Positions 26,534 to 35,026 are shown, counted from the first letter of the stretch. The stretch is 64,000 bases of DNA from Chryseobacterium koreense CCUG 49689 (GCF_001045435.1 NZ_LFNG01000004.1:186001-250000); one strand, 5' to 3'. The notes: generated by a model from the sequence alone, not told the origin. Numbers and translations are program-made.

Positions 26534-26766
26534 AACTCTTAATGTTTATCAAGTTAGTGGAACCTGCAAAAAAAAGAGGCGCAGGCAACCACACTTACTG
26601 GCATTAAGGCACTGGTACGCCTGACCCCCAAATAAGCGAGCGCCCACGCCATAACGTGAGCGTTCTTACTTATTCGTTCCGGGGTTTTAAAAATTACCAG
26701 TTTCTAATGCGGAACTTAAAGCAAAAACAACTTTAAGTATTTTCTATATTTTCGACAACAAAGATA
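26534..26766 (-). promoter_or_regulatory. Promoter and structured attenuator-like leader of the response regulator
   Basis: A -7-like box TATCTTTG lies at 26759-26766 on the minus strand, so the leader would be ~220 nt long. It contains a long imperfect stem-loop (about 26627-26691, with AATAAG/CTTATT and CACG/CGTG pairings). A second stem (AGGCG..CGCCT, about 26576-26624) follows, ending in a run of eight T on the minus strand, 35 bases before the ATG. This order, stem then terminator-like stem, is what an attenuator would look like. It may alternatively be just the terminator of the HTH pair upstream. Confidence 0.45.
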
Positions 26767-26813
26767 CTAAACTCGTCCTTTTTTGACAGCATATAATACA
26801 AAAAAGATTACAG

Positions 26814-27107
26814 TCAAACAATTTTTTGTGAAATGTAATTTTGCTCCAGTATAGTCAGGATATCGCTTTCCTTATAAATAATCTTACCGCCTATTTGTAT
26901 ATACGGCAGTATATTATCATCACGGTACTGCTGTAAAGTGCGTTTGCTGATATGGAGCAGCTTGCACACATCTTCGCCCGAAAGGTAAATTTCTCCGTTC
27001 ATTACAGGGCGGTAGTTTTTCAATATGCTTTCGATACGGGTTCTTAGCTGTGTTATCATTTCCTGATGGGCAATGATTTCTTCATTGTCATTCGTGAATA
27101 AATCCAT
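26814..27107 (-). CDS. Helix-turn-helix protein, excisionase-like (HTH_17)
   Basis: LSGEDVCKLLHISKRTLQQYRDDNILPYIQIGGKIIYKESD is the MerR/excisionase-type HTH found in pairs in CTnDOT-like ICEs. The chosen start is the ATG at 27107 (MDLFTNDNEE), because a longer version would overlap the upstream gene by 68 bases; even so the two overlap by 20. These proteins bind DNA and help excision or regulate it. The gene precedes the leader of the response regulator. Confidence 0.8.
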   Translation of the reverse strand: MDLFTNDNEEIIAHQEMITQLRTRIESILKNYRPVMNGEIYLSGEDVCKLLHISKRTLQQYRDDNILPYIQIGGKIIYKESDILTILEQNYISQKIV

Positions 27108-27399
27108 TTTCGGCAGTATTGTACGGTTGTCCGGCTTCGAGCAAAGCCTGTACATCCGAGCGTTTATAATAATTTTTACGGTTCAGTCTGGAATAAGGCA
27201 ATAACCCTTTGTCCTTATACGTCTGCAAAGTCCGCTTGGTAATGTTCATCATCAAACACACTTCCTGGTTATCGAGCCATTGCTCTTGCGCAAAAATTGG
27301 CGTGTATTTCTGCGTGGCATTTTCGGTAAGTTCCAAAAGTGCTTTCAGCTCATTCTTCATTCCGTCCAGTGCGGATTTTTGTATTGCGATTACTTCCAT
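27088..27399 (-). CDS. Helix-turn-helix protein, excisionase-like (HTH_17)
   Basis: WLDNQEVCLMMNITKRTLQT and YKDKGLLPYSRLNRKNYYKR give the HTH and wing of the same family as the neighbour; the two are clearly paralogous. At 103 residues it is normal in length. It is the first of a two-gene unit whose upstream region contains the 10-bp-periodic GCCAAAC repeats, suggesting control by the same factor as the tra genes. Likely functions are recombination directionality and transcriptional control, as for Xis2c/Xis2d of CTnDOT; the pairing is known, the assignment here is inferred. Confidence 0.85.
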   Translation of the reverse strand: MEVIAIQKSALDGMKNELKALLELTENATQKYTPIFAQEQWLDNQEVCLMMNITKRTLQTYKDKGLLPYSRLNRKNYYKRSDVQALLEAGQPYNTAENGFIHE

Positions 27400-27462
27400 T
27401 GTTTGCTCAATTTTGCTATGGAAGTTGAATTTATAAAGGCTTAGTACGGCATTGGGGAAAGT

Positions 27463-27497
27463 TGCAGGGTTTGGCTTTGAGAGGTAGCGTTTGGCGA
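27463..27497 (-). promoter_or_regulatory. 10-bp-periodic GCCAAAC array upstream of the HTH pair
   Basis: On the minus strand the region reads as ten-base units: GCCAAACGCT, ACCTCTCAAA, GCCAAACCCT, GCAAC. Similar arrays occur upstream of traE, traA and the coupling protein, always in the sense direction of the ICE gene. It lies 64-98 bases upstream of the ATG at 27399. Binding of a regulator on one face of the helix is the natural reading. Confidence 0.5.
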
Positions 27498-27520
27498 TTT
27501 ACTAAGCCGTAAATAAAAAA

Positions 27521-27546
27521 ATCGGATAGCTTTTGGGCTATCCGAT
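27521..27546 (-). terminator. Rho-independent terminator
   Basis: A perfect 10-bp stem, ATCGGATAGC paired with GCTATCCGAT, is followed on the minus strand by six T. It lies 28 bases after the stop of the 27574-27855 gene and ends the traE-traQ-side transcript. Confidence 0.85.
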
Positions 27547-27573
27547 TTGCTTAAAAAATGTATGCTGTAATAA

Positions 27574-27855
27574 CTATCTGCGTTCGGCAGGTTGTTCTAT
27601 TTTTACTTCAGGTTGTTGTTTTTCTTTTTTCTCACGCCAATAAACCCACAGCGACAACAGACCGAAAATAATCAGCCCGTAAGCTATCCATTTACCGACC
27701 CTTTCCACGAATTTAATGAAAACCGAACTTTCATAAGATGAGAAGCCCTCTGCTCCCATAGGGCTGCGCCTGTAAAACTTTCTCCGGTTAATCCAGTAGC
27801 GAAGTCCCAGTCCTGCAACCAAAAATATAATACCTATTACCAATGATGCAACCAT
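27574..27855 (-). CDS. Small two-helix membrane protein conserved in tra regions
   Basis: The 93-residue protein has two hydrophobic helices (ASLVIGIIFLVAGLGLRYW and WIAYGLIIFGLLSLWVYW) and a charged tail. It lies at the downstream end of the tra region and before a terminator. Genes like this occur at the end of CTnDOT-type tra operons with no known function; this is recalled from gene context, not proven here. Confidence 0.55.
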   Translation of the reverse strand: MVASLVIGIIFLVAGLGLRYWINRRKFYRRSPMGAEGFSSYESSVFIKFVERVGKWIAYGLIIFGLLSLWVYWREKKEKQQPEVKIEQPAERR

Positions 27856-27907
27856 ACCAAAAATACTTTATTTCCACTGTTTGAATTTACGAAAAATATC
27901 CGTGGCA

Positions 27908-28444
27908 TTATTCAATTTCAAACTCTTTCGGATACCGAACTACACCGCTTACATTTTGCAGCGCATTTTGCGATAGTTCTATTGCCATACAGTTTTCTTC
28001 AGGAACTTCAAATGGCAGCTTTATCCCAAATTCTTTGGTCAGCTTATAGCCAAACTTAGGGTAATAGTTTTCGTGTCCTAACAGCATCACAGAGCCAAAG
28101 CCCATTTTTTTTGCTATATCGTGGGCAGCTTGTATGAGTTTGCCGCCAATACCTTTTCCCTGATAATTCGGCAACACAGCAACAGGGGCTAACGCAAGCG
28201 AGGTGTAAGTGTTTTTATCCTTGTCTTCAATATTAATTTTTGTGAGCAATATATATCCCGCAATTTGATTATCTACTTCGGCAATAAGTGATAATTCGGG
28301 GACAAACGCATCAGAATTGCGTAACCGTTCCACCAAGAACTGTTCTTTATGGTCGCTCAATTCCTCGTTTTCAAAAGCCAGGCGAATGAGTTCAAAAACT
28401 TTTTTGAAATCTTCCTTTTCTTCCTTTCTAATTTTTATTTCCAT
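27908..28444 (-). CDS. GNAT-family N-acetyltransferase (YhbS-like)
   Basis: Residues ~75-140 include LALAPVAVLPNYQGKGIGGK, with the acetyl-CoA loop Q/R-x-x-G-x-G/A (QGKGIGGKLI), and VMLLGHENYYPKFGYK, the YhbS-type string. The start at 28444 (MEIKIRKEEKEDF) is preferred to a longer frame that would begin 48 bases upstream inside a hairpin. At 178 residues it is complete. The substrate is unknown. It sits as cargo after traQ and is bracketed by similar terminator hairpins. Confidence 0.75.
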   Translation of the reverse strand: MEIKIRKEEKEDFKKVFELIRLAFENEELSDHKEQFLVERLRNSDAFVPELSLIAEVDNQIAGYILLTKINIEDKDKNTYTSLALAPVAVLPNYQGKGIGGKLIQAAHDIAKKMGFGSVMLLGHENYYPKFGYKLTKEFGIKLPFEVPEENCMAIELSQNALQNVSGVVRYPKEFEIE

Positions 28445-28476
28445 AGTCTGTAAAATCAGCAGTTTTATAAAATGCG

Positions 28477-28506
28477 AAAACGGCTTACCCAAAAAGGCAA
28501 GCCGCT
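28477..28506 (-). terminator. Terminator-like hairpin upstream of GNAT gene
   Basis: CGGCTTACC pairs with GGCAAGCCG (8 of 9) and is followed on the minus strand by T-rich sequence. It shares the 15-base string AAAACGGCTTACCCA with the hairpin at 28627. Confidence 0.6.
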
Positions 28507-28626
28507 TTCATTGTTTATGGAAATAATAACTTACTCAAATTTGGTAAACCGAAAGGATAATACCCTTTTTCATTATTGCAAGGATAAGAAATTATTTCTT
28601 TAGCAACTATCGAATTTAAAATTAAA

Positions 28627-28653
28627 AACGGCTTACCCATCAGATAAGCCGTT
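28627..28653 (-). terminator. Rho-independent terminator of the tra operon after traQ
   Basis: AACGGCTTA and TAAGCCGTT form a perfect 9-bp stem, followed on the minus strand by a T run. It lies 24 bases after the traQ stop, so it probably ends the transfer operon. Confidence 0.8.
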
Positions 28654-28676
28654 ATTTATGAATTGGAATACTGCTC

Positions 28677-29126
28677 TTAATCGCTGCTGTTAAACTGAAA
28701 AGTTATCTGCTTTTCGTTCCCGAAGCTGTCCGAAATCCAAACATCAAAAGATTGTGATACGGCAGACGTTGACGTGTAATACAGCCTGAACTGCTCCGTT
28801 GGTAACTGGTACAGGTCGTTGGGCTGATACGGCGGCTCATTGTAGTATTGCAACGTTCCCTGACCATCAAACTGGAAGTAGCGAAGAAAATACTGCGTGT
28901 TGCTGTAATTGCCTGTACGCTGTATGGTAATGCGTATTTCTACGGTTTGTCCGTTGGCAACATCTTTAGGCACTGGCATTACATTGACCTCGAAAGGAAA
29001 ATTGTTCTGTATTTCGAGTTCATCATCTTTGCTGCAAGATACCAACGTAACCGAAGCTGTGAGGATTGCCAGGAATATATATAATGGCAGTAGCCCTGTT
29101 CTGAATTTATTGAATATTGCTATCAT
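28677..29126 (-). CDS. traQ: TraQ/DUF3872 conjugal transfer lipoprotein
   Basis: The N-terminus has a signal peptide ending in a lipobox (LTASVTLVSC), so a lipid-anchored periplasmic or outer-membrane protein is expected. The body matches DUF3872 (for example TVEIRITIQRTGNYSNTQYF and DSFGNEKQITFQFNSSD), the family of CTnDOT TraQ. It is 149 residues long. It is the last of the tra genes here and is followed by a terminator. Its role in the transfer machine is not known in detail. Confidence 0.8.
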   Translation of the reverse strand: MIAIFNKFRTGLLPLYIFLAILTASVTLVSCSKDDELEIQNNFPFEVNVMPVPKDVANGQTVEIRITIQRTGNYSNTQYFLRYFQFDGQGTLQYYNEPPYQPNDLYQLPTEQFRLYYTSTSAVSQSFDVWISDSFGNEKQITFQFNSSD

Positions 29127-29139
29127 CGTTTTTTACGTT

Positions 29140-29700
29140 TTAAAAGTTAAACCTTAATCCCACACCTGCCGACGGTCGGAACTGTCGTAAATCCGTACCC
29201 CAAAAGACTTTTGTACGCCCTTGCAGGACTAATACAAATCGGTCAGAAAGGTACGTTTCAAAGGTCAGTCGTCCGCCAGCTCCGTAAATGAAATTGTCCT
29301 CGTCCAATATCTTCGCTCCGTCATACAACATCGGTTCGCCACGGTTGATGCTTTCATAACCTGCTACGGCGGTTATTCCGGCATTCAGCGTGATGTTCTT
29401 CCGGGCATCGCCCAAAAGGAAGAAGCTGTAACCGCCCTCGGCTGTAAAAGTTTCCTGCGGGATGCGGAGGTCTTTATAATCGTGGTATTGGTGCGTATAT
29501 TCCAACGCCCAAAGCTGGTAATTGCCGTTCTTACCGTTCACGGTCATACCGATATTGATATAATAATCGTTGCCGATTTTATCATCGGACAGCACACCAA
29601 CATTTACTTCCAACCCTTTCTGTTTCGGCAGCATTCGCTGTGCCTGTGTCGTTGTGATACCCATTAAAACGAGCATCACGGTATAGATATACTTTTTCAT
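29140..29700 (-). CDS. traO: TraO, conjugal transfer outer-membrane-type protein
   Basis: A signal peptide (MKKYIYTVMLVLMGITTTQA) is followed by alternating beta-rich sequence ending SAGVGLRFNF, a C-terminal aromatic typical of outer-membrane beta-barrels. The order traN-traO-traQ is that of CTnDOT, supporting the name. At 186 residues it fits the family. The 14-base gap to traQ places it in the same transcript. Confidence 0.85.
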   Translation of the reverse strand: MKKYIYTVMLVLMGITTTQAQRMLPKQKGLEVNVGVLSDDKIGNDYYINIGMTVNGKNGNYQLWALEYTHQYHDYKDLRIPQETFTAEGGYSFFLLGDARKNITLNAGITAVAGYESINRGEPMLYDGAKILDEDNFIYGAGGRLTFETYLSDRFVLVLQGRTKVFWGTDLRQFRPSAGVGLRFNF

Positions 29701-29727
29701 TTTATTACTGTTGTTTTAAATGGGTTA

Positions 29728-30621
29728 TTAAAATTTCAGGTGCATATCGTCAATCAAACGAGCCTTGATTAAATCCGAATTTTCCACCTGCAATGTTTGA
29801 TGCCTGCCGCCGTTCTTCTCGAAAATCTCAATCAGAAGTATCTTATCATCGGCAATGGTAAATTGGTCTAAGAGGAATACATTTTGCTCGGTAGATTTTC
29901 CTTTTATGCCGTCCAATGGTTTGTAAGTCCTAAGCGGTGTCAAAGGAATTTCCTGCACTACGGTACGTTTGGCAACCTTTTTATCCACCACTTTGAAATT
30001 GATAAAATCAATCTCAAACGGAACATTGGTTTTGTTACGCAGTTCGGTATGGAAATAGTATTTGCCGTTGTGTATGTAAATGCCTTTGAGGATAAACTGA
30101 ATGCCGAAACTCTTAGCCCCGATATGCTTTACAATGCGCTTGTCTTTCTTGTAAATGGTTTCCAGTAACAAGCCTGCCAGTGAGGGCGAATTGTTGCCCA
30201 ATTCTTCAAAAAGCACATCGTTTCCGTTGGTTCTATCTACTGATTTTTGCATTGTTAGCAGGTCATAGCTTGTTGCTTCAGGGTAGGAACTGTAATACAC
30301 ACTGAAACTGTAAAAACGTCCATCATTGGTAATTACTGAAAAATTCGTTTCCGGTTCAAAGTTCCTTACCGATGCTTTTACTCGTAGTACGTTTTCCGCA
30401 TCTTCGGCTTTACCTGCAATCAGGTATTCGCTTCCCAAATCCACGTAACGAATGGCAGTCGGGAAAATCAAGTGCGAAGTTTTATCGTAGGTTACTTCCA
30501 TTTTGTATGGTTCTATCTTGCCCAATGCAAGCGGAGTTCTGATGCTGTCCTGCGCAAAAGAATTTACGGCTAAGCCGATAGTCAGAGCAAATGCCCAAAG
30601 TGTTTTAAAAAGATTTTTCAT
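29728..30621 (-). CDS. traN: TraN, conjugative transposon protein (DUF4138, VirB9-like)
   Basis: A signal peptide (TLWAFALTIGLAVNSFAQ) precedes a beta-rich body containing YDKTSHLIFPTAIRYVDLGS, the conserved TraN/DUF4138 string. The family is the Bacteroidota counterpart of VirB9, forming part of the outer-membrane core of the type IV secretion channel. At 297 residues it is normal. It lies between traM and traO as in CTnDOT. Confidence 0.88.
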   Translation of the reverse strand: MKNLFKTLWAFALTIGLAVNSFAQDSIRTPLALGKIEPYKMEVTYDKTSHLIFPTAIRYVDLGSEYLIAGKAEDAENVLRVKASVRNFEPETNFSVITNDGRFYSFSVYYSSYPEATSYDLLTMQKSVDRTNGNDVLFEELGNNSPSLAGLLLETIYKKDKRIVKHIGAKSFGIQFILKGIYIHNGKYYFHTELRNKTNVPFEIDFINFKVVDKKVAKRTVVQEIPLTPLRTYKPLDGIKGKSTEQNVFLLDQFTIADDKILLIEIFEKNGGRHQTLQVENSDLIKARLIDDMHLKF

Positions 30622-30644
30622 TATAAAATTATTTTAGTTTAACA

Positions 30645-31985
30645 TTATTGTTTTGATACAAGGAAGACCTGATGCCCTGCTTTGAGCGTAACCTTTGGTG
30701 TACGTACTTTCTTTGCGAAATAGCCCGAAATTCCTTGTACAATGCCTCTGCTTAAATCGGCAGCAACCTGTTGTCCGGCATTCTGCGTAAGCATCACGCT
30801 CGTTCCTCCTGTCTGGCTCATATTGCCCGCCATTTCGGTAAGTGCGTTCATTTCGGGCGAATACGGAACGTACAAGCCTTGCTGCCCGTCCAAATCGTAA
30901 ATGGTAATATCTACGGGAATGATATTACCCTCCAGTTCTACCGAAGTAACCTTTAGCTGTAAACGACCGCCCTGAAACTTGGCATTCGCCGTTACGATAG
31001 TTCCTTTGGGAATGGTACGATTAGGCGTTTTGGCAGGCTCTAATAAACGAAGCCTTACGCCCGTTTCCCCAACAACGGTTTGTGCATCGTGTACGCAGGC
31101 TTTGATGCTGTTTTTCGGCTGTACCACCTGTTCAGTAGAACCTGCGGTATAGAAGCCCCTGTTTTTGGTCTGGTTTAAATCGTTCAAAAATTCGCTGTCT
31201 GTTGGCTCACGATACAAGGCTGATACGGTGTTTTTCCTTGTGGGCGTAAATGATACAAAATGCTCTTTTTGGCTGGCAGTCGAAGCTCCCGAAGCTGTAC
31301 CGTTTGTGGGTGTGGCTTCTCCATTGCTGCTATTACCTTGCGGAAGATATTTTGCAGCCATTTGATAGGATTTCTCCATCAGGGCAAGCTGGTCATCTAC
31401 TGTTGTTGCTTTAGGTACATCTTTATCAGCCAGTTTTTCTTTTAGCTCATCCAATTGCCTGCGGAGTTCCATTGTTTCTGCATTGTCGTTATTATAGAAT
31501 GAGCCTAACGTGCTTTGTGTATTTCGGTAGCTGTTCAAGGCAGGATTGCCATAACGTCCCGAATTTCTGCCACTGCCATAGCCGTTGCTTTCTTCCTCTT
31601 CTACAAAATCTTCTTCGCTCTTGGCGTTGGCAGATGAGCTGTCCTCATTCCAATAATCGGATAGCGTGGTAAGGGCATTGCGTTTCTCCTGGTCTTTTTG
31701 TTCCAGCATTTCCTGCTCATACGCTTTGCCTTTGCTGTCGGGCATTCCTGCCCCGGTAGCTTGTGGAACAGCATCGTTCAGCCCGATGTTTTCGACCTCT
31801 TTTTTATCCTTTGACGGTTTAAAGATGAGGTACATACAGCCTAAGAAGACAATCGCCATCAAACCGAATATCAAGGGCTTTTTAAGGCGGTCTTTGCTGT
31901 TCTTTTTATCATCCAGCAGATTGGATGCTTTACTTTGGTCGCCTTCCTCAACGAGAATGCTGACCCTTTTTTCATTTTCTTTCAT
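30645..31985 (-). CDS. traM: TraM, conjugative transposon protein (VirB10-like)
   Basis: A single N-terminal membrane helix (PLIFGLMAIVFLGCMYLIF, ~36-54) follows a charged cytoplasmic start. A long Gln/Asn/Ser-rich linker comes next, and then a C-terminal VirB10-like domain (TVVGETGVRLRLLEPAKTPN to VTLKAGHQVFLVSKQ). VirB10-type proteins link inner and outer membranes in the channel. At 446 residues it agrees with CTnDOT TraM. Its start overlaps the stop of the upstream small gene by 14 bases. Confidence 0.88.
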   Translation of the reverse strand: MKENEKRVSILVEEGDQSKASNLLDDKKNSKDRLKKPLIFGLMAIVFLGCMYLIFKPSKDKKEVENIGLNDAVPQATGAGMPDSKGKAYEQEMLEQKDQEKRNALTTLSDYWNEDSSSANAKSEEDFVEEEESNGYGSGRNSGRYGNPALNSYRNTQSTLGSFYNNDNAETMELRRQLDELKEKLADKDVPKATTVDDQLALMEKSYQMAAKYLPQGNSSNGEATPTNGTASGASTASQKEHFVSFTPTRKNTVSALYREPTDSEFLNDLNQTKNRGFYTAGSTEQVVQPKNSIKACVHDAQTVVGETGVRLRLLEPAKTPNRTIPKGTIVTANAKFQGGRLQLKVTSVELEGNIIPVDITIYDLDGQQGLYVPYSPEMNALTEMAGNMSQTGGTSVMLTQNAGQQVAADLSRGIVQGISGYFAKKVRTPKVTLKAGHQVFLVSKQ

Positions 31986-32256
31986 AAAACTGATTTTTTA
32001 AAATTGTTGATACACTATCCTGCAACCTTGCAGGATTTTTACTTTTGAGGACAGGGTTCTCGATATGCCTGATGTTGATGGTATCATTCGGCTTGCCCGT
32101 ATCGTACACTACTTTGCCAATAACCCCTGCCGTAAGCAAGAGATAACCCACAAAAAAGTACAACGTGTATTGATGCTGCTTGCGCACTGGCAAAGCCCGC
32201 CAACGCTCATCGAGCTTATCAAAAAACCTGTCCATAGTTGCTCTTAATTTTTTCAT
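31972..32256 (-). CDS. traL: DUF3989 family small membrane protein (TraL)
   Basis: A single hydrophobic helix (YTLYFFVGYLLLTAGVIGKV) in the middle, with a basic N-terminus and polar C-terminus, matches TraL/DUF3989. At 94 residues it is of usual size. Position between traK and traM, and the overlap with traM, agree with CTnDOT order. Function in the channel is not known. Confidence 0.8.
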   Translation of the reverse strand: MKKLRATMDRFFDKLDERWRALPVRKQHQYTLYFFVGYLLLTAGVIGKVVYDTGKPNDTINIRHIENPVLKSKNPARLQDSVSTILKNQFYERK

Positions 32257-32273
32257 ACTTTAATGATTTTCGG

Positions 32274-32708
32274 TTATCGCATTTTAAACCGCCTTTTCGG
32301 GGAAGACAACTGTTCTTTAGGTTTGTCAGACACTTGGGCAATGGCTTCTTTCCTTGTCGGAACCGAGCTTGTAGAGAGGTCTGTCAGTTTGGATTGTTTC
32401 AATAATTGCCCGTATTGGTCTATCCTTTCAATATTCATCTTCTGTACATCAAAAAGACCGTCTTCATACTTTACCCACATATTGCATTCAACCTTTGGCT
32501 TATCATCGCCATTCCATTGCAGGTAAGTTGTCAGCATCATAATGTTGGGCAACATCGGTTTATCCATCCCATTTTTACAAGCCTCTAAAAACCTGCTGAT
32601 GCTGTCTTTGATTTTGTCGGCATAAGCTGCCTCCGTTTGGAAATAACCGTCATACCCTTTATCGGTCAGCGTTTTTGCGAATGCGTCTAAATCAAGTAAC
32701 TGTTTCAT
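32274..32708 (-). CDS. Hypothetical tra-region protein
   Basis: This 144-residue protein is soluble with a basic C-terminus (SSPKRRFKMR). It lies between traK and traL with 11- and 17-base gaps, so it is co-transcribed. It has no counterpart in the minimal CTnDOT gene list that I can name. Nothing in the sequence identifies it. Confidence 0.6.
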   Translation of the reverse strand: MKQLLDLDAFAKTLTDKGYDGYFQTEAAYADKIKDSISRFLEACKNGMDKPMLPNIMMLTTYLQWNGDDKPKVECNMWVKYEDGLFDVQKMNIERIDQYGQLLKQSKLTDLSTSSVPTRKEAIAQVSDKPKEQLSSPKRRFKMR

Positions 32709-32719
32709 ATCCTTAATTT

Positions 32720-33343
32720 TTAGCGTTCGATAACTTCGATGTCTTTGTTTTCTACTACCGCAAACTTTTCGATGTTAAATCCCTGCGGGTTGTTATCCGA
32801 ACGAACGGAGTTGACGAGATAGCAGGAAGTAATCAGGTTACGGCGTGTTACGTTGCTCGAACGGATGATGAACTGTTTGGCATAGGTGCGCACTGCATAG
32901 GGGTAATTGTCGAAATTGCACACCACACTATCTACCTCAATTCGTTGCTGAACATTACCCGAAATGATACGGCTGTAATAGCCCTTTTCAGACAGGTCTT
33001 TGTAATAGTCGAAAGCTGATTTATCGGCAAGGTTGAACGCCCTGCTCATATTGCTTTCAATAGCGTTCTTATCGGGTGCAAGCGTGAAGAACAATTCGTG
33101 AAATCTCCTGACGTGTTCCCTTGCTTCCACAGGTCGGTTAATACTGGCATCCTGCGACAAGGCAAGCATCAGTGATTTGCCATTATCCAGCACATAGATT
33201 TTTTGCCTTTGTTCATTTGCAAAGCTGTACGATTTCCACACGGCAAATCCTACTACGCCTATGCAGAGAACGGCAAACACGATGGCATATAAACGTATCT
33301 GCCGAAAGCTGTTTTCTATATTTCTTAGCGTTTTAAATTCCAT
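32720..33343 (-). CDS. traK: TraK, conjugative transposon protein (VirB8-like)
   Basis: It starts MEFKTLRNIENSFRQIRLYA, with a membrane helix at residues ~17-36 (YAIVFAVLCIGVVGFAVWKS) followed by a periplasmic domain. This is the layout of VirB8-like TraK proteins. At 207 residues it is normal. VirB8-type proteins assemble the inner-membrane complex of type IV secretion. It lies between traJ and the unnamed gene. Confidence 0.88.
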   Translation of the reverse strand: MEFKTLRNIENSFRQIRLYAIVFAVLCIGVVGFAVWKSYSFANEQRQKIYVLDNGKSLMLALSQDASINRPVEAREHVRRFHELFFTLAPDKNAIESNMSRAFNLADKSAFDYYKDLSEKGYYSRIISGNVQQRIEVDSVVCNFDNYPYAVRTYAKQFIIRSSNVTRRNLITSCYLVNSVRSDNNPQGFNIEKFAVVENKDIEVIER

Positions 33344-33368
33344 TTTTAAGAATGATTATTGTTTTACA

Positions 33369-34364
33369 TTATTTTTTAAGTAACTGACCGCCGATGTTTC
33401 CAACCGTTGAACCAGCTCCGGCTCCGGCAAGGTTTCCTGCTTTCATTGCTGTTGAGTTTACATTGCGGGTAAAGTTTCCTGCGCCTCCAGCTTGGATTAC
33501 CCAGCCTGTTACTGTCGGGATAGTGAAGTACCCGATGATGCCGATAATCATAAAGATGATGTACACCGTATTGGAGGTGTCGGGTATATAGGTCGGGTCT
33601 GAAAGCATTGCTATATCCTTTTCCAGTATCAGCGATTGTATCCTTGCCAGCATCGAACTGAACAAATCGGAAACAGGCAACCACAGGTAAACGCTCACAT
33701 ACCTCGTGAGCCACTGCGTGAGCGTGGACTGAAAGCCGTCCCATACGGAAATTGCAAAGGCAATCGGTCCGAGTATGGAGAGGACTATCAGGAAAAATGT
33801 TCTTATGGTATCAATAACCAAAGCCGCCGCCTGAAAGAGTATCTCCAGTAGATTGCGAAACCAATCCTTTATGGCTTTTTCTATTTGATAAGCACCCCTG
33901 TCCATATACATACCCGCCATCGTGCCGATGTCGGAGGGCGACCAGCCCAATTCATCCAGCTTCTTGTCAAACTCTTCGTCCGATACCATATAGGCGGTTT
34001 CGGGATTTCTGACCATTGCTTCATATTCCAGTTGGTCTTTCTGCTGTTGCAGCTTGTTCAGGTCAAGCACCTGGTCTTCGAGTATGGAATGTGTTCCCGT
34101 TACAACGGGGCTTAGCACTGCATTGATAGTTCCCAATACAATGGTTGGGAAAAACATAATGCAAAGCCCCAAAGCAAACGGGCGTAACAATGGGAACATA
34201 TCAATAGGTTCGGCACGGCTTAAAGCCTGCCAAACCTTTAATGCCACATAGAATAATGCACCCAATCCCGCAAGACCTTTAGCCACTGCCGCCATATCGC
34301 CTGCAAGCGGCATCATATCGTCATAAAGCGAACGCAGGAGTTCGTGAAGATTATCCCATTCCAT
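33369..34364 (-). CDS. traJ: TraJ, polytopic conjugative transposon protein (VirB6-like)
   Basis: Several long hydrophobic segments separated by hydrophilic loops (for example VAKGLAGLGALFYVALKVWQ and IIFMIIGIIGYFTIPTVTGW) identify the VirB6-like TraJ. The C-terminal tail is Gly/Ala/Asn-rich. At 331 residues it agrees with the family. It is thought to form part of the inner-membrane channel. It begins 2 bases after the DUF4141 gene. Confidence 0.88.
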   Translation of the reverse strand: MEWDNLHELLRSLYDDMMPLAGDMAAVAKGLAGLGALFYVALKVWQALSRAEPIDMFPLLRPFALGLCIMFFPTIVLGTINAVLSPVVTGTHSILEDQVLDLNKLQQQKDQLEYEAMVRNPETAYMVSDEEFDKKLDELGWSPSDIGTMAGMYMDRGAYQIEKAIKDWFRNLLEILFQAAALVIDTIRTFFLIVLSILGPIAFAISVWDGFQSTLTQWLTRYVSVYLWLPVSDLFSSMLARIQSLILEKDIAMLSDPTYIPDTSNTVYIIFMIIGIIGYFTIPTVTGWVIQAGGAGNFTRNVNSTAMKAGNLAGAGAGSTVGNIGGQLLKK

Positions 34365-34366
34365 TG

Positions 34367-34999
34367 TTACCAGTATTTTTGGTTAGCAGTTCCGTATAGG
34401 TCAAGCACCCTTTTGGCATCGTTTTTCTTTTTCGCTCTCAGGTAGCTTACAGAAATATTTTTGTTGGTGTAATAGCGTACAAGACTGTGGTAGTCTTTTA
34501 CTTCTTTGTACACACGGTCGATGATGTCCATACGCTCTTTGTCGTTCAGCGAAAGGCTGGATGAGGTTACGATTTGCTTCAGTTCTTTCAGCAGTTCGGT
34601 ACTTTCATTGAGCAATGCGGAGTAGCCGTTACCGATAGCGGTCAGCTCTTGCGGCGAGAAATTGGGGTCGTTCATCATCTTGCCGAAATTCTGCACGTAC
34701 ATTTCCGAAACATCGCCTACCAGCAAAACCGTTTGCTGCACCTTACGGGCATCTTTCACAAGGTTGTTGACGGCTTTCAGCTTGTCGTAATATTCCTTGC
34801 CCTGTTCGTACACTTTCTTCACTTCGTTGAAGTTCTTAACCACATTGCTTACGGTGGAAGAAGTCTGTACGATTTCATTCGCACTGTTGAGAATGCCCGA
34901 TGCAAGGTTTGCGGGGTCGGTTACTACCCATTGGGCTTTTGCGGACGGTGCAACGGCAAGCATTAGTGCCGTACACACCATAAAAAGGATTTTTTTCAT
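34367..34999 (-). CDS. traI: DUF4141 conjugal transfer protein (TraI-like)
   Basis: The signal peptide MKKILFMVCTALMLAVAPSA is followed by a helical, coiled-coil-prone body (YEQGKEYYDKLKAVNNLVKD). This is the DUF4141 pattern of CTnDOT TraI, positioned between traG and traJ. At 210 residues it is normal. It resembles VirB5-like periplasmic proteins in layout, an inference only. Confidence 0.8.
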   Translation of the reverse strand: MKKILFMVCTALMLAVAPSAKAQWVVTDPANLASGILNSANEIVQTSSTVSNVVKNFNEVKKVYEQGKEYYDKLKAVNNLVKDARKVQQTVLLVGDVSEMYVQNFGKMMNDPNFSPQELTAIGNGYSALLNESTELLKELKQIVTSSSLSLNDKERMDIIDRVYKEVKDYHSLVRYYTNKNISVSYLRAKKKNDAKRVLDLYGTANQKYW

Positions 35000-35026
35000 T
35001 TTCTTGAAATTTTAAATTGTTAATGA

